Positions 15,731-23,886 of a stretch of DNA of 23,886 bases are shown here, one piece after another (within the stretch, counting starts at the first letter, position 1; each line of letters opens with the position of its first letter). The position numbers and the translations under genes are program-made. Below the pieces are notes generated by a model. It saw only the letters and a list, made by a program, of their open reading frames with translations, searched no databases and had not been told where the DNA came from. This DNA is from a bacterium (lineage in GTDB: Bacteria > Arandabacterota > Arandabacteria > Arandabacterales > Arandabacteraceae), in the NCBI GenBank assembly GCA_029933125.1, contig JAOZOU010000018.1:1-23886 (forward strand), written 5' to 3'.

Positions 15731-18700
15731 TCACATAGCCTCGAGAGCCTTCAATACCTTTCTCATCAGCTTGAGCCGAGCATCAGGCGATTCTGAAATC
15801 ACCTTAAGGCGAACGCATGGTCTTGATCCACCCTGAAGCTCAACTTCGACTCCGAGGTCCATTATGCGCTCAATCTCCTCCATTGAAATCTTCCGTCCTT
15901 CACTGGGCTCAATATGCAACGCTGAAGCCTTGACAACCACCCTTGCCATCCCTGCTCTTTGAGCTAAAACCCTAAGACGCTGAAATTCAAGCAGATTGCT
16001 TGCCTCGGGTGGAAGGCTCCCAAAGCGATCCTCAAGCTCCACTTCGAGTTCATCGACACTGGCAATGTCCTTTGTCTCAACCAGGCGCTTGTAGAAAATC
16101 ACACGCTGCTTGGAATCCTCAACATAGGTGTCAGGCAGATAGGCAGAAAGATCCGTTTCGATCTTGGCCTCAACCCTCGCTTCAATTGGCTCACCCTTTA
16201 TCTCCTTTACAGCCTCCTCAAGGAGCTTACAGTAAAGATCGAAACCGACCTCTGCAATATATCCGCTCTGCTGCGGACCAAGGATATTGCCAGCACCTCT
16301 AATCTCAAGGTCACGCATCGCTATCTTAAAACCTGAACCAAGGGCTGTGAATTCAGTAAGCGTCTTGAGGCGTTTGCGTTGCTCTTCGGTAAGATGATGT
16401 CTTTTGGGAACGAGTAGATAGGCATAAGCCCTATGCTTGGATCTTCCAACTCGACCACGCAATTGATAGAGTTGGGCGAGTCCGAGTGTATCGGCTCTGT
16501 TTACGATAATTGTGTTGACGGATGGAATATCAAGACCGCTCTCGACAATCATTGTCGAGACGAGAATGTCATATTTCTTTTGCACGAAATCCAGCATTAT
16601 CCTTTCGAGTTCTCGCTCCTTCATCTGTCCGTGAGCGACAGCCACTCTTGCCTGGGGCACGAGGCTTGCAACATGGGCTGCAACAGTATCAATTGATTCA
16701 ACCCTATTGTGAACAAAGAAAACCTGTCCTCCGCGATCGAGCTCACGCATTATAGCATTCACAATGATCTCCTCATCATAGGGTACAACCTCTGTCTCAA
16801 CTGGCAATCTGTCCTTGGGTGGCGTGTCAATGACGGACATGTCGCGTGCTCCGAGCAAAGCCATGTGGAGGGTGCGTGGAATGGGAGTTGCGGAAAGGGT
16901 GAGAACGTCAAGGGTGGCTCTCATTTTCTTGAAAGCTTCCTTGTGGGCAACACCGAAGCGCTGCTCCTCATCTATGATTACAAGCCCCAGATCCTTAAAC
17001 TCAACATCCTTCTGCAAAAGGCGGTGGGTGCCAATCACTATGTCGATTCGACCCTGCCGAAGATCCTCTATTATGCGCTTCTGATCACGCTTAGTGCGGA
17101 ATCTGCTGAGCATCTCGACGATAACCGGATACTCTGCAAGCCGCTCCCTGAAGGTATAGAAGTGCTGCTGTGCAAGAACTGTGGTTGGCACGAGCACTGC
17201 AACCTGTTTGCCATCCATAACAGCCTTAAAAGCTGCACGGATCGCAACCTCAGTCTTGCCATAGCCAACATCACCGCAGACCAGCCTGTCCATGGGCCGA
17301 TCACTTTCCATATCTCGCTTGATCTCCTCTGTCGCTCGCAGCTGATCAGGTGTTTCCTCATAGATGAAAGATGCTTCGAGTTCCTTTTGCCAGTGCGTAT
17401 CGGGTTTGAAGGCGTGGCCTGGGCGAGCCTTGCGCAAAGCATAGATTCTTATAAGCTCCTCTGCCATCTCCTTGATGGCCTTCTTGGTGCGTGCTTTGAT
17501 GCGCTCCCAGCCAGCGCCACCGAGCTTGCTAAGATTTGGGGGTTGGCCATCCTTGCCGATGTACTTCTGGAGAAGATCAAGTTGATCAATAGGTACATAG
17601 AGTTTGTCACCACCAGCGTAGTGAACAAGAAGACACTCAGTTACTCTACCTTCGACAACGAGGCGCTCAACACCACCGTACTGACCTATGCCGTGGTTGA
17701 CATGAACGACATAGTCACCAACGTTAAGAGCACGATAGCTCTCAATCGGACCCTCACCCCTGAAACGCGGATAGCGAGGTCTGCGCTTGTATCTACCAAA
17801 GATGTCACTATCTGTAATGACCTTTAGTCTGGCTTCGTTGAAGACAAAACCCTGTCTTAAAGCTCCAACGCCAATCGTCACACAGTCGCTGTCGGTGGAA
17901 ATGATTTCCTCGAGGCGTTCGACCTGCCCTTCATTATCGCAAAGAATGTAGATGCGATAGCCATCAGCTATTGATTCCTCAAGAACGTTTCTCAGCACCT
18001 TAAGACTTCCACCAAATGTCTCAGGGGCACGGAAATCGAGATGCATCGCATCTGGGGTAGGCTTGAAGGCAGAGATTTCGACAATCTTTCTCCCTGAGAC
18101 CCTATCAATTGCAATATCGAGACTATCAAGAACTTTCTCTGGCAGGGGAAGGTGATTCTTGCGGCCCTCAGCTTGCTGATATCGCATCCTCACCTCATCA
18201 ACAATATACTCTGCCTTATCCTTGAGTGACTCAGGCTCTATGAGAACCACAAGGGCATCAGATGGCAGATAGGAGCTTAGGGCTGCTTCGCACGAATAGA
18301 AAGTCGGGGCATAGGCTTCTAAGCCATCGAAAAAGAAGCGATCCCTGACGTGAATCGCAACCTCCTCAATGCGTCTTCCTCTCAGGCGCTTACCTCTAAG
18401 GCTTGATAGGAAGCGCTCGACGGATTCATCATTAAGGACTACCTCCCTTGCTGGAGCGATGGTGACACTATCAAGATGTTTGACTGAGCGCTGAGAGATG
18501 ACATCAAATTCCCTCAGGGACTCAACCTCATTGCCAAACAGCTCTATGCGAACAGGATTCTCAAGACCTGGCGAATAGACATCTACAATTCCACCTCTCA
18601 CACTAAAGGTCCCAACCTCTTCAACGGCAGCAACCCGAGTAAAGCCTGCCTCAACGAGATTTCTGACAACATCCTTCAGTTCAAGGGTATCGCCCTTTCT

Positions 18701-19120
18701 TATTCTCAAAAGGCTTTTGGCAAGGTCTTCTGGTGGGATTATGCGTCTCAGAAAGGCTCTGAGAGAGGTAACAACAATCTTCTTCTTACCCTCGAGAAGA
18801 TCTGAAAGTGCCTTGAGGCGCTGACCTACAATTGCCTCGTGCGGTGAGAGCTCATCATATGGAAGGATCTCCCAGTCTGGGAAATAGACCACATTCTCTG
18901 GGCCTACGACATCCTCAATGTCTTCCTTGAGCGATTCAGCCTCATCAGGGCAGACCACAAACACTGACCGCAAAAGACGCCCAAAGAGAATCCCGACAAT
19001 GATTGAGGTACTTGAGCCTGCCAGCCCGCCAACTTCAACCCTTTGCTCAGACTCAACCGCATTGAGGAAGCGCTCAATACTTGGAGATTTCTTAAGAATT
19101 TCAAGAATGCTCGAGAGCAT
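15731..19120 (-). CDS. mfd: Transcription-repair coupling factor Mfd
   Basis: This superfamily 2 translocase of 1129 residues removes stalled RNA polymerase and recruits UvrA for nucleotide excision repair. Domains in order are: UvrB-like N-terminus (about 1-340, with FPDWEILPYDELSPH and GTFSVRGGIVDVYSP), CarD-like RNA polymerase interaction domain (about 465-525, NVGDYVVHVNHGIGQYGG), translocase motor (Walker A GDVGYGKTEV at about 616-625, DEEQ at about 717-720, LSATPIPRTLHMAL, VESGLDIP), and the C-terminal autoinhibitory TRCF domain. Length is typical. The ATG at 19120 is chosen although its ribosome site (CAGGTCC) is weak; the frame is open 15 codons further upstream. The start overlaps the vWA gene by 20 bases. 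Confidence 0.97.
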   Translation of the reverse strand: MLSSILEILKKSPSIERFLNAVESEQRVEVGGLAGSSTSIIVGILFGRLLRSVFVVCPDEAESLKEDIEDVVGPENVVYFPDWEILPYDELSPHEAIVGQRLKALSDLLEGKKKIVVTSLRAFLRRIIPPEDLAKSLLRIRKGDTLELKDVVRNLVEAGFTRVAAVEEVGTFSVRGGIVDVYSPGLENPVRIELFGNEVESLREFDVISQRSVKHLDSVTIAPAREVVLNDESVERFLSSLRGKRLRGRRIEEVAIHVRDRFFFDGLEAYAPTFYSCEAALSSYLPSDALVVLIEPESLKDKAEYIVDEVRMRYQQAEGRKNHLPLPEKVLDSLDIAIDRVSGRKIVEISAFKPTPDAMHLDFRAPETFGGSLKVLRNVLEESIADGYRIYILCDNEGQVERLEEIISTDSDCVTIGVGALRQGFVFNEARLKVITDSDIFGRYKRRPRYPRFRGEGPIESYRALNVGDYVVHVNHGIGQYGGVERLVVEGRVTECLLVHYAGGDKLYVPIDQLDLLQKYIGKDGQPPNLSKLGGAGWERIKARTKKAIKEMAEELIRIYALRKARPGHAFKPDTHWQKELEASFIYEETPDQLRATEEIKRDMESDRPMDRLVCGDVGYGKTEVAIRAAFKAVMDGKQVAVLVPTTVLAQQHFYTFRERLAEYPVIVEMLSRFRTKRDQKRIIEDLRQGRIDIVIGTHRLLQKDVEFKDLGLVIIDEEQRFGVAHKEAFKKMRATLDVLTLSATPIPRTLHMALLGARDMSVIDTPPKDRLPVETEVVPYDEEIIVNAIMRELDRGGQVFFVHNRVESIDTVAAHVASLVPQARVAVAHGQMKERELERIMLDFVQKKYDILVSTMIVESGLDIPSVNTIIVNRADTLGLAQLYQLRGRVGRSKHRAYAYLLVPKRHHLTEEQRKRLKTLTEFTALGSGFKIAMRDLEIRGAGNILGPQQSGYIAEVGFDLYCKLLEEAVKEIKGEPIEARVEAKIETDLSAYLPDTYVEDSKQRVIFYKRLVETKDIASVDELEVELEDRFGSLPPEASNLLEFQRLRVLAQRAGMARVVVKASALHIEPSEGRKISMEEIERIMDLGVEVELQGGSRPCVRLKVISESPDARLKLMRKVLKALEAM

Positions 19121-21152
19121 CGCTGATCTGGGACCTGCGCAACAGACCTGCAAGATTGGCAGCAATTAGGCTTTCGGCTACAACAAGAGCCAGTACGATC
19201 CATAGAATGTATTTTAGCAAATCGCGTCCTTGCCGGAGCAAAGAGATGCCCTCGGCAAGATCGTCCTTATCCGAGAAAAAACCAATCTGAGCACCATCGA
19301 AAGCTGACCTTACAAGGCCGCTTTCCACCTTAGTGAAATCGGACTCTCTTACATCAACGTTTAAAGCAAAAACCGCAAGTGTTTCATCTTGGGTCTTTAG
19401 GAAATAAATGCCCGGTTCGCCACCAACTTTGATACGGTATCTCTGCATCTGTCCAACTGCTTCGGGGAACTGCCGAATCTCACCAGTTGGACCATCAAGC
19501 ACAACTTCCCCACTGGCACGTGGGGCCCTAAGGCTGATCTCCTCGCCCAAAAGGTAGGAAGTTCTCAAGGAAACCTGTGAGGAAACATAGCCTAACGCTT
19601 CGTGGAGTATGGGAACAAACTGCCCTGTTGCAACAAGATCATTCCAAAGCCCATCTGCTGAACTGGCAAAAATCAAAATGCCTTGCCTAGGCTCGACGAG
19701 CGCTGGAGAACCATCGGAAAACCAGGCAAGAACTCTTGCCTGTCCAGGTACGATCTTTAAGAAGCTATAGAAATTCACCCCAACAAATGGGCTTTCACCT
19801 CTTTTGAATTTGGAGAAGATCGGGTGATCCCAAGCCACCTTATCAATTGTATAGAATCCTCCGCCACCGACTCGTGCAGCCTCAATTGAGAGATCTCCGA
19901 GAAGGGGCAGGAGCTTGCGATTGTAGGCTCCGACATCTGTAGCATCACCCAGAAACATCACAATGCCGCCACCGCTTTCAAGATAGCTCGTGAGAGCTTC
20001 AATCTCAAGGGGCGCAAATCGAGCAACATTGGATATTACAAGGGCATCAATCCCTGCAAGTGTCTCATCGTTTATGGCACCGGGTTCGATTTCGGCAACA
20101 TTGAACCTCCCTTCCCCTCGAGGTGCCAGTGCCATCTTGATGTAGTAGGAATCTCCAACTACAGCAATCCGTCTTCGTGGTGAAGAATAGGCAAAATACC
20201 TTCTATCATCAACGGGCAGGTGATCCTCCGCAATGGCTACCTCTCCCCACACGGGACCGTTCAGGCTGGGAATCTCGAAAGTCCTGGTTTCACTACCGAC
20301 TTCTCCTGGTGAAAAAACTCCGCGATCGAGCAGCCGATCCCTAAGATAAACCTCTGCCACGCGTCCTCCAGGATTGGCTCTTCCAAATTGCTGGAAGGTA
20401 ACCTCCATTTGCATCGAGCTTTCACCAACAGGAAGACGAAGATTTATCGCTTTCACACATGCATTGGGACTTTCATCGCCAAGATCAACGATCATAACCC
20501 TCAGGTCTTGCGGCAGGTCCGTGGCACGCTCCGGGACTGCCTCCAATCCACCCCAATCGCCCTTCTGCATATCGGAGATAATGTAGATCTCCTTGGCAGC
20601 AAGGCTTGAGGCTCTGAGTTTATCAAGGGCTTCGCCTATGGCTGTCGCCATATCACCAGCAATTTTTGAGCAGCGCAGGTTGGCAACTTCCCTCTTGAGG
20701 TCCTCAAGTCTGTAGGTGCCACCCGTCACGGGCTTTCCACCTGTAAGTGTCACATAGACTTCATCGGAAGCATCAAAGTAATCAAGTAGTTCAAGGGCTT
20801 TTCGCTTGGCGATTTCAAAGAGCTCCTCTCCATCCCTCTCCCGCATCATGCTTAAGCTGTTGTCGAGAATGATCACTGCTGTTGTCGGTAAGTGCCCGTG
20901 GACGACTCGCGTACCGGTTAGAGTCGGACGGGCTAGGGCAAGAGCAAGGAAAAGCATTATGAGGATTCTCAGGATTAGAAGCAGGAGTTGCCTCAGCTGG
21001 AAGCGACGGGTCTTGCGGCGCATTAGTCTTCGTAAGAATTCAAGTGAGGGAAATTCAATGACAATCACCCTTTGTCTGTGAAGGAGATGGATTACAAGCG
21101 GAACGAGTGCGACAAGCGCTGCAACAAGATATGATGGATGCAGAAAACCCAT
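19101..21152 (-). CDS. BatA-type membrane protein with vWA domain and GATase-like middle region
   Basis: This 683-residue inner-membrane protein belongs to the Aerotolerance BatA N-terminal family. Two N-terminal membrane segments (about 6-24 and 55-75) flank a basic loop. A von Willebrand A domain follows, with MIDAS residues Asp97, Ser99 and Ser101 in DNSLSMM and Asp in IISDMQKG. The middle (about 320-540) resembles a glutamine-amidotransferase-like fold often fused in this family (IAVVGDSYY, SYLESGGGIVMFLGD). A C-terminal membrane helix is ILWIVLALVVAESLIAA. In known systems such proteins act with MoxR ATPases and DUF58 proteins; the substrate is not known. The ATG at 21152 follows the DUF58 stop by 10 bases with AGGT upstream. 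Confidence 0.9.
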   Translation of the reverse strand: MGFLHPSYLVAALVALVPLVIHLLHRQRVIVIEFPSLEFLRRLMRRKTRRFQLRQLLLLILRILIMLFLALALARPTLTGTRVVHGHLPTTAVIILDNSLSMMRERDGEELFEIAKRKALELLDYFDASDEVYVTLTGGKPVTGGTYRLEDLKREVANLRCSKIAGDMATAIGEALDKLRASSLAAKEIYIISDMQKGDWGGLEAVPERATDLPQDLRVMIVDLGDESPNACVKAINLRLPVGESSMQMEVTFQQFGRANPGGRVAEVYLRDRLLDRGVFSPGEVGSETRTFEIPSLNGPVWGEVAIAEDHLPVDDRRYFAYSSPRRRIAVVGDSYYIKMALAPRGEGRFNVAEIEPGAINDETLAGIDALVISNVARFAPLEIEALTSYLESGGGIVMFLGDATDVGAYNRKLLPLLGDLSIEAARVGGGGFYTIDKVAWDHPIFSKFKRGESPFVGVNFYSFLKIVPGQARVLAWFSDGSPALVEPRQGILIFASSADGLWNDLVATGQFVPILHEALGYVSSQVSLRTSYLLGEEISLRAPRASGEVVLDGPTGEIRQFPEAVGQMQRYRIKVGGEPGIYFLKTQDETLAVFALNVDVRESDFTKVESGLVRSAFDGAQIGFFSDKDDLAEGISLLRQGRDLLKYILWIVLALVVAESLIAANLAGLLRRSQISDALEHS

Positions 21153-21162
21153 AGTCCGCTAC

Positions 21163-22065
21163 CTAACCCAACCGCTGCCGCTTCTCGAGGTAGGAGAAAA
21201 GGGCAACATCAAAGCTCGTCGATGTGCTGAGTGGTACATAATCTACGTTGCTCTGCCTGAGAACGCTCCGATATCGGTCAATCCAATCTGCAACCCTTCT
21301 ACGATACTCCCCAGCGATTTCCCAGGGTACGGCAGGAACCTCTTCACGAGTTTCAAGATCTCTCAGGATAACTTCATGTTCAAAGGGGAAATTTATCTCA
21401 TAGGGATCGAGCACGTGGAAAACGATCACCTCATGCTTTCGGTGCCGGAAAAGTTTCAAACCCCTTATCACGCGAGTCTCATCATCCAGTAAGTCCGAGA
21501 TGAGAATTATGAGCCCGCGTCGCTTTACCCTTTGCGCAAGTTCCCTCAAGCAAAGGCCAAGGTCGGTCTCTTGTGCTGCTTCAAGATGTGCGAGCTCTTT
21601 AAGAATCACGTGGAGATGATGCCTGACGGATCTTGGAGGAATGTATCTTCGTGGCTTGGTATCAAAAGTGAGAAGCCCAACGGAATCCTGCTGCTTAAGC
21701 ATTAGATAGGTTAGTGATGCCGCAAGATAGCATCCATACTCGAGCTTTGTAATGCCATCAGACTTATATCCCATCGATGCACTTGCATCCAGAATCACAT
21801 AGGCGCGGAGATTCGTCTCCTCCTCATATTCCTTTATATAGAAGCGGTCTGTCTTGCCATAAACCTTCCAGTCGATGTAGCGTATTGGATCGCCAGGCAT
21901 GTACTGACGGTGCTCTGCAAATTCAACCGAGAAACCCTTGTAGGGGCCACGATGGAGACCAGACACAAAACCTTCGACGACCAGTCTTGCTTTTATGTCT
22001 ATGCTCTTAAGTCTTGAGATAACAGCTGGATCGAGATACTTGCGATAGTCTTCAGTCGCTCTCAA
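21163..22065 (-). CDS. DUF58 domain protein (vWA-like, MoxR partner)
   Basis: This cytosolic protein of about 300 residues has the classic DUF58 signature [20 protein letters not shown] and [20 protein letters not shown], followed by a vWA-like core with Asp93, Ser95 and Ser97 in LDASASMGY and the ISDLLDD motif. DUF58 proteins are nearly always encoded beside MoxR ATPases and are thought to be clients or adaptors in a chaperone-like system. I chose TTG at 22065 because GAGGT lies eight bases upstream and [12 protein letters not shown] is the usual N-terminus; the frame is open 13 codons further, to a TTG at 22104. It overlaps the moxR stop by 14 bases. Confidence 0.92.
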   Translation of the reverse strand: MRATEDYRKYLDPAVISRLKSIDIKARLVVEGFVSGLHRGPYKGFSVEFAEHRQYMPGDPIRYIDWKVYGKTDRFYIKEYEEETNLRAYVILDASASMGYKSDGITKLEYGCYLAASLTYLMLKQQDSVGLLTFDTKPRRYIPPRSVRHHLHVILKELAHLEAAQETDLGLCLRELAQRVKRRGLIILISDLLDDETRVIRGLKLFRHRKHEVIVFHVLDPYEINFPFEHEVILRDLETREEVPAVPWEIAGEYRRRVADWIDRYRSVLRQSNVDYVPLSTSTSFDVALFSYLEKRQRLG

Positions 22066-23059
22066 CTTCGGGTACCTCACTAAGTAGCCTGTCAATGATA
22101 TCAACCGATGTTATGCCGTCGGCTTCGGCGTTGAAGTTGGTGATTATTCTGTGGCGGAGTACAGGTTTTGCAACCGCCTTCACATCCTCACAAGTTGGCG
22201 TATAACGCCCCTGCAGGATGGCGCGTGTCTTGGCTCCGAGGATAAGATATTGGGAAGCCCTTGGGCCTGCACCCCAGCTTACCCAATCTTTGATGAAGGT
22301 GGGAATACCATCGCTGCCCGGGCGTGTCGTTCTTACCAGGCGAACAGCGTATTCGACAACGTGTCTCGGAACAGGGACGCGGCGAACAAGGCGCTGAAGC
22401 TCAATTATGTCCTGAGCATTGAGAACCTGTTCCAGATCCGGACTATATGCACTTGTGGTTGTCTCAACTATTTCAACTTCCTCATCCGCATCAGGATAGT
22501 CGACATAGATGTTAAACATGAAACGGTCGAGCTGGGCTTCAGGCAAAGGATAGGTACCTTCGAGCTCAATAGGATTCTGAGTTGCAAGCACAAAGAAGGG
22601 AAGATCAAGCTGATAGGTTTCTCCACCCGCTGTCACCTGCCGCTCCTGCATTGCCTGAAGCAATGCCGCCTGGGTCTTGGGAGGCGTGCGGTTGATCTCG
22701 TCAGCGAGCACTATATTGGCAAACACCGGACCTTTGACAAAACGAAACTGGCGCTTTCCAGTCGAGCGATCTTCCTCAATTATATCCGTTCCGGTTATAT
22801 CAGCCGGCATAAGATCAGGGGTAAACTGGATGCGGCTGAACTTTAGGTCAAGAATCCTTGCGATTGTGCTGACGAGCAATGTCTTGGCTAACCCTGGTAC
22901 GCCGACAAGGAGACAGTGCCCATCGGAAAGCAGGGCAATCAACATCTCTTCGATAACTCTGTCCTGACCAACGATCACCTTCTTGACCTGCTCGATGATC
23001 TTCTTTCGGGCTTCATTTAGATTCTCAACAGCTTCGATATCTCTTGCTTCATTCCTCAC
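22052..23059 (-). CDS. MoxR family AAA+ ATPase
   Basis: This 335-residue cytosolic AAA+ ATPase of the MoxR group acts as a chaperone-like motor, probably for the DUF58 and vWA proteins encoded next to it. Walker A is GVPGLAKT (53-60), Walker B VLADEINR (117-124), and sensor 1 ATQNP (159-163). The MoxR-specific stretches [29 protein letters not shown] and WGAGPRASQ are present. The start is GTG at 23059, supported by GGAGGG six bases upstream. It lies 31 bases after the BsuPI lipoprotein gene. Confidence 0.95.
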   Translation of the reverse strand: MRNEARDIEAVENLNEARKKIIEQVKKVIVGQDRVIEEMLIALLSDGHCLLVGVPGLAKTLLVSTIARILDLKFSRIQFTPDLMPADITGTDIIEEDRSTGKRQFRFVKGPVFANIVLADEINRTPPKTQAALLQAMQERQVTAGGETYQLDLPFFVLATQNPIELEGTYPLPEAQLDRFMFNIYVDYPDADEEVEIVETTTSAYSPDLEQVLNAQDIIELQRLVRRVPVPRHVVEYAVRLVRTTRPGSDGIPTFIKDWVSWGAGPRASQYLILGAKTRAILQGRYTPTCEDVKAVAKPVLRHRIITNFNAEADGITSVDIIDRLLSEVPEVESD

Positions 23060-23090
23060 GTGTTACCCTCCGCAATTGATAGCATCCCTT

Positions 23091-23591
23091 TCAATCGACT
23101 ATTCCAAAGACTTTGGGTTCCGTATCGATACTCGGTCTTGTTGTAAGAACACCTTTTATTGCGTAGCGTCCGAGTGGCAATTTTACGCCGCTTCGGGTAG
23201 TTTGATCCCAGGTTGCCTCATAGGTTATGGTCGCTCTTGGCTCAAGAAGGAGCGTGGATGTCACCTGTGCAAACGTCCTAGCATCCGACCATCGCCAGAG
23301 CACCTCGTTGCCTTTACTAACAATGAAATCATATCTTTGAGCGGTTGGAAAGAAGAGCCTTAAGGCTCGTGAAGTAAGATTGGTCACTATGAGTTTCATC
23401 TCGATTGGTTCGCCAATTGCATAGCCGCCCTCATTGAGTTGGACTTGAACAAGAAGTGATTCGGGGCTACTTGCTGACTCACGTATCATCTCTTCGCCTT
23501 CTCTTTGCTTCGGCTTGCAAGAGGCAACGACGCACAAAGTAGTCACTCCTAGGGCCATCACCAATCGGATATGTTTCGCTTTGAAAAACAT
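23091..23591 (-). CDS. BsuPI-domain lipoprotein
   Basis: This small exported protein has 166 residues. The N-terminus is a lipoprotein signal with lipobox VASC (Cys25). The mature part, from about residue 47, matches the BsuPI fold, an all-beta domain first described in the B. subtilis intracellular proteinase inhibitor: EPIEMKLIVTNLTSRALRL, QRYDFIV, EVLWRWSDARTFAQV, YEATWDQ and LGRYAIKGVL. Most BsuPI-domain proteins in diderms are uncharacterised, so protease inhibition is only a possibility. The ATG at 23591 follows AAAGGAG by four bases. It is the first gene of the long minus-strand cluster and lies 31 bases ahead of moxR. Confidence 0.82.
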   Translation of the reverse strand: MFFKAKHIRLVMALGVTTLCVVASCKPKQREGEEMIRESASSPESLLVQVQLNEGGYAIGEPIEMKLIVTNLTSRALRLFFPTAQRYDFIVSKGNEVLWRWSDARTFAQVTSTLLLEPRATITYEATWDQTTRSGVKLPLGRYAIKGVLTTRPSIDTEPKVFGIVD

Positions 23592-23886
23592 TGTCTCCTT
23601 TCAGGGGAAAGCTAGCCCGTCGGCATGATTTTACACTCAAAACTAACAAGGTGCTGCTACTCCTGTCAAACCCTAACGTAGGTAGGGTGAATAATCACGG
23701 AGGTGGTTGAGACAGTGGTGCTTCAAACCAAGCGCGCCAGGAGTGCATACGAGAGAGGCAATCCCCCGAACCAACGCTACATTCTCATTTCAACCTGTTC
23801 GGTACCTCAGTAAGGACGCCTCGAAGGCCAAGGCTCCCGCTTCTCATACCATGACCTGAATCGAGAAGCTGCACGCCAACTCCTCG
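23592..23886. other. Right-edge stretch without a recognisable gene
   Basis: These 295 bases lie upstream of the lipoprotein gene. Apart from the candidate promoter elements I see only short frames on both strands, each interrupted within about 35 codons, with no recognisable protein or RNA. It could be an intergenic region or the decayed end of a gene that lies outside the window. Confidence 0.4.
23628..23669 (-). promoter_or_regulatory. Possible promoter of the 15-gene cluster
   Basis: On the minus strand a perfect TTGACA (23664-23669) lies upstream of the lipoprotein gene. At 17-18 bases there is only a poor -10 match (TTAGTT/TAGTTT). A better -10-like TAAAAT (23628-23633) is 30 bases away, too far to pair with it. 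One of these elements probably belongs to the promoter, but the exact pairing is unclear. Confidence 0.3.

Noticed and set aside
16709-17827. Long plus-strand frame of 372 codons inside mfd
   Set aside because: It is antisense to the conserved Mfd motor and interaction domains, and its translation shows no recognisable domain.
23715-23813. Short plus-strand frame starting GTG at the right edge, with GGAGG upstream
   Set aside because: It has only 32 codons, the spacing to GGAGG is too long, and the translation is not recognisable.

Overview
The window looks like a chromosomal segment from an uncultivated Gram-negative (diderm) bacterium, most likely a candidate phylum in or near the Fibrobacteres-Chlorobi-Bacteroidetes (FCB) group. 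The evidence is a gingipain-type C25 peptidase, a FlgD/type IX-secretion-like C-terminal tail on a second exported protein, two predicted lipoproteins, periplasmic SurA/PpiC foldases, and MoxR-DUF58-BatA genes. No rRNA or tRNA was seen, so the placement is inference from gene content only.

Left part (1-4335), secreted or accessory genes on the minus strand. A large C25 cysteine peptidase gene starts at 2854 and runs off the left edge. The edge falls inside a perfect 306-bp tandem repeat that encodes Ig-like modules. The gene has a consensus sigma70-type promoter about 240 nt upstream of its start, leaving a long leader. Next comes a small DUF6506 gene with its own promoter. Beyond it lies the truncated 3' part of a phospholipase D-like gene whose product ends in a FlgD/T9SS-like tail. 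A single plus-strand gene, a SAM-dependent methyltransferase (4336-5091), lies between this region and the rest.

Right part (5132-23591). Fifteen consecutive minus-strand genes with gaps of at most 33 nt and many overlaps form a probable super-operon. In transcription order they are: BsuPI-domain lipoprotein, MoxR ATPase, DUF58, BatA-type vWA protein, Mfd, PpiC lipoprotein, SurA-like foldase, RqcP-like S4 protein, PdxA, FtsE, FtsX, EnvC-like LytM factor, RicT/PSP1, MetRS, TatD. Themes are envelope biogenesis and division (foldases, FtsEX-EnvC, MoxR/BatA), translation and its quality control (MetRS, RqcP), transcription-coupled repair (Mfd), and vitamin B6 synthesis (PdxA). The order combines adjacencies known from Bacillus (ricT..metS-tatD, mfd..rqcP) with one known from E. 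coli (surA-pdxA). About half of the genes appear to start with GTG or TTG, often overlapping the preceding stop, which suggests translational coupling.

No complete novel defence or mobile system is visible. The points most worth a second look are the perfect tandem repeat at the edge, the long leader of the peptidase gene, the decayed phospholipase gene, the EnvC homologue lacking two active-site histidines, and the super-operon layout.
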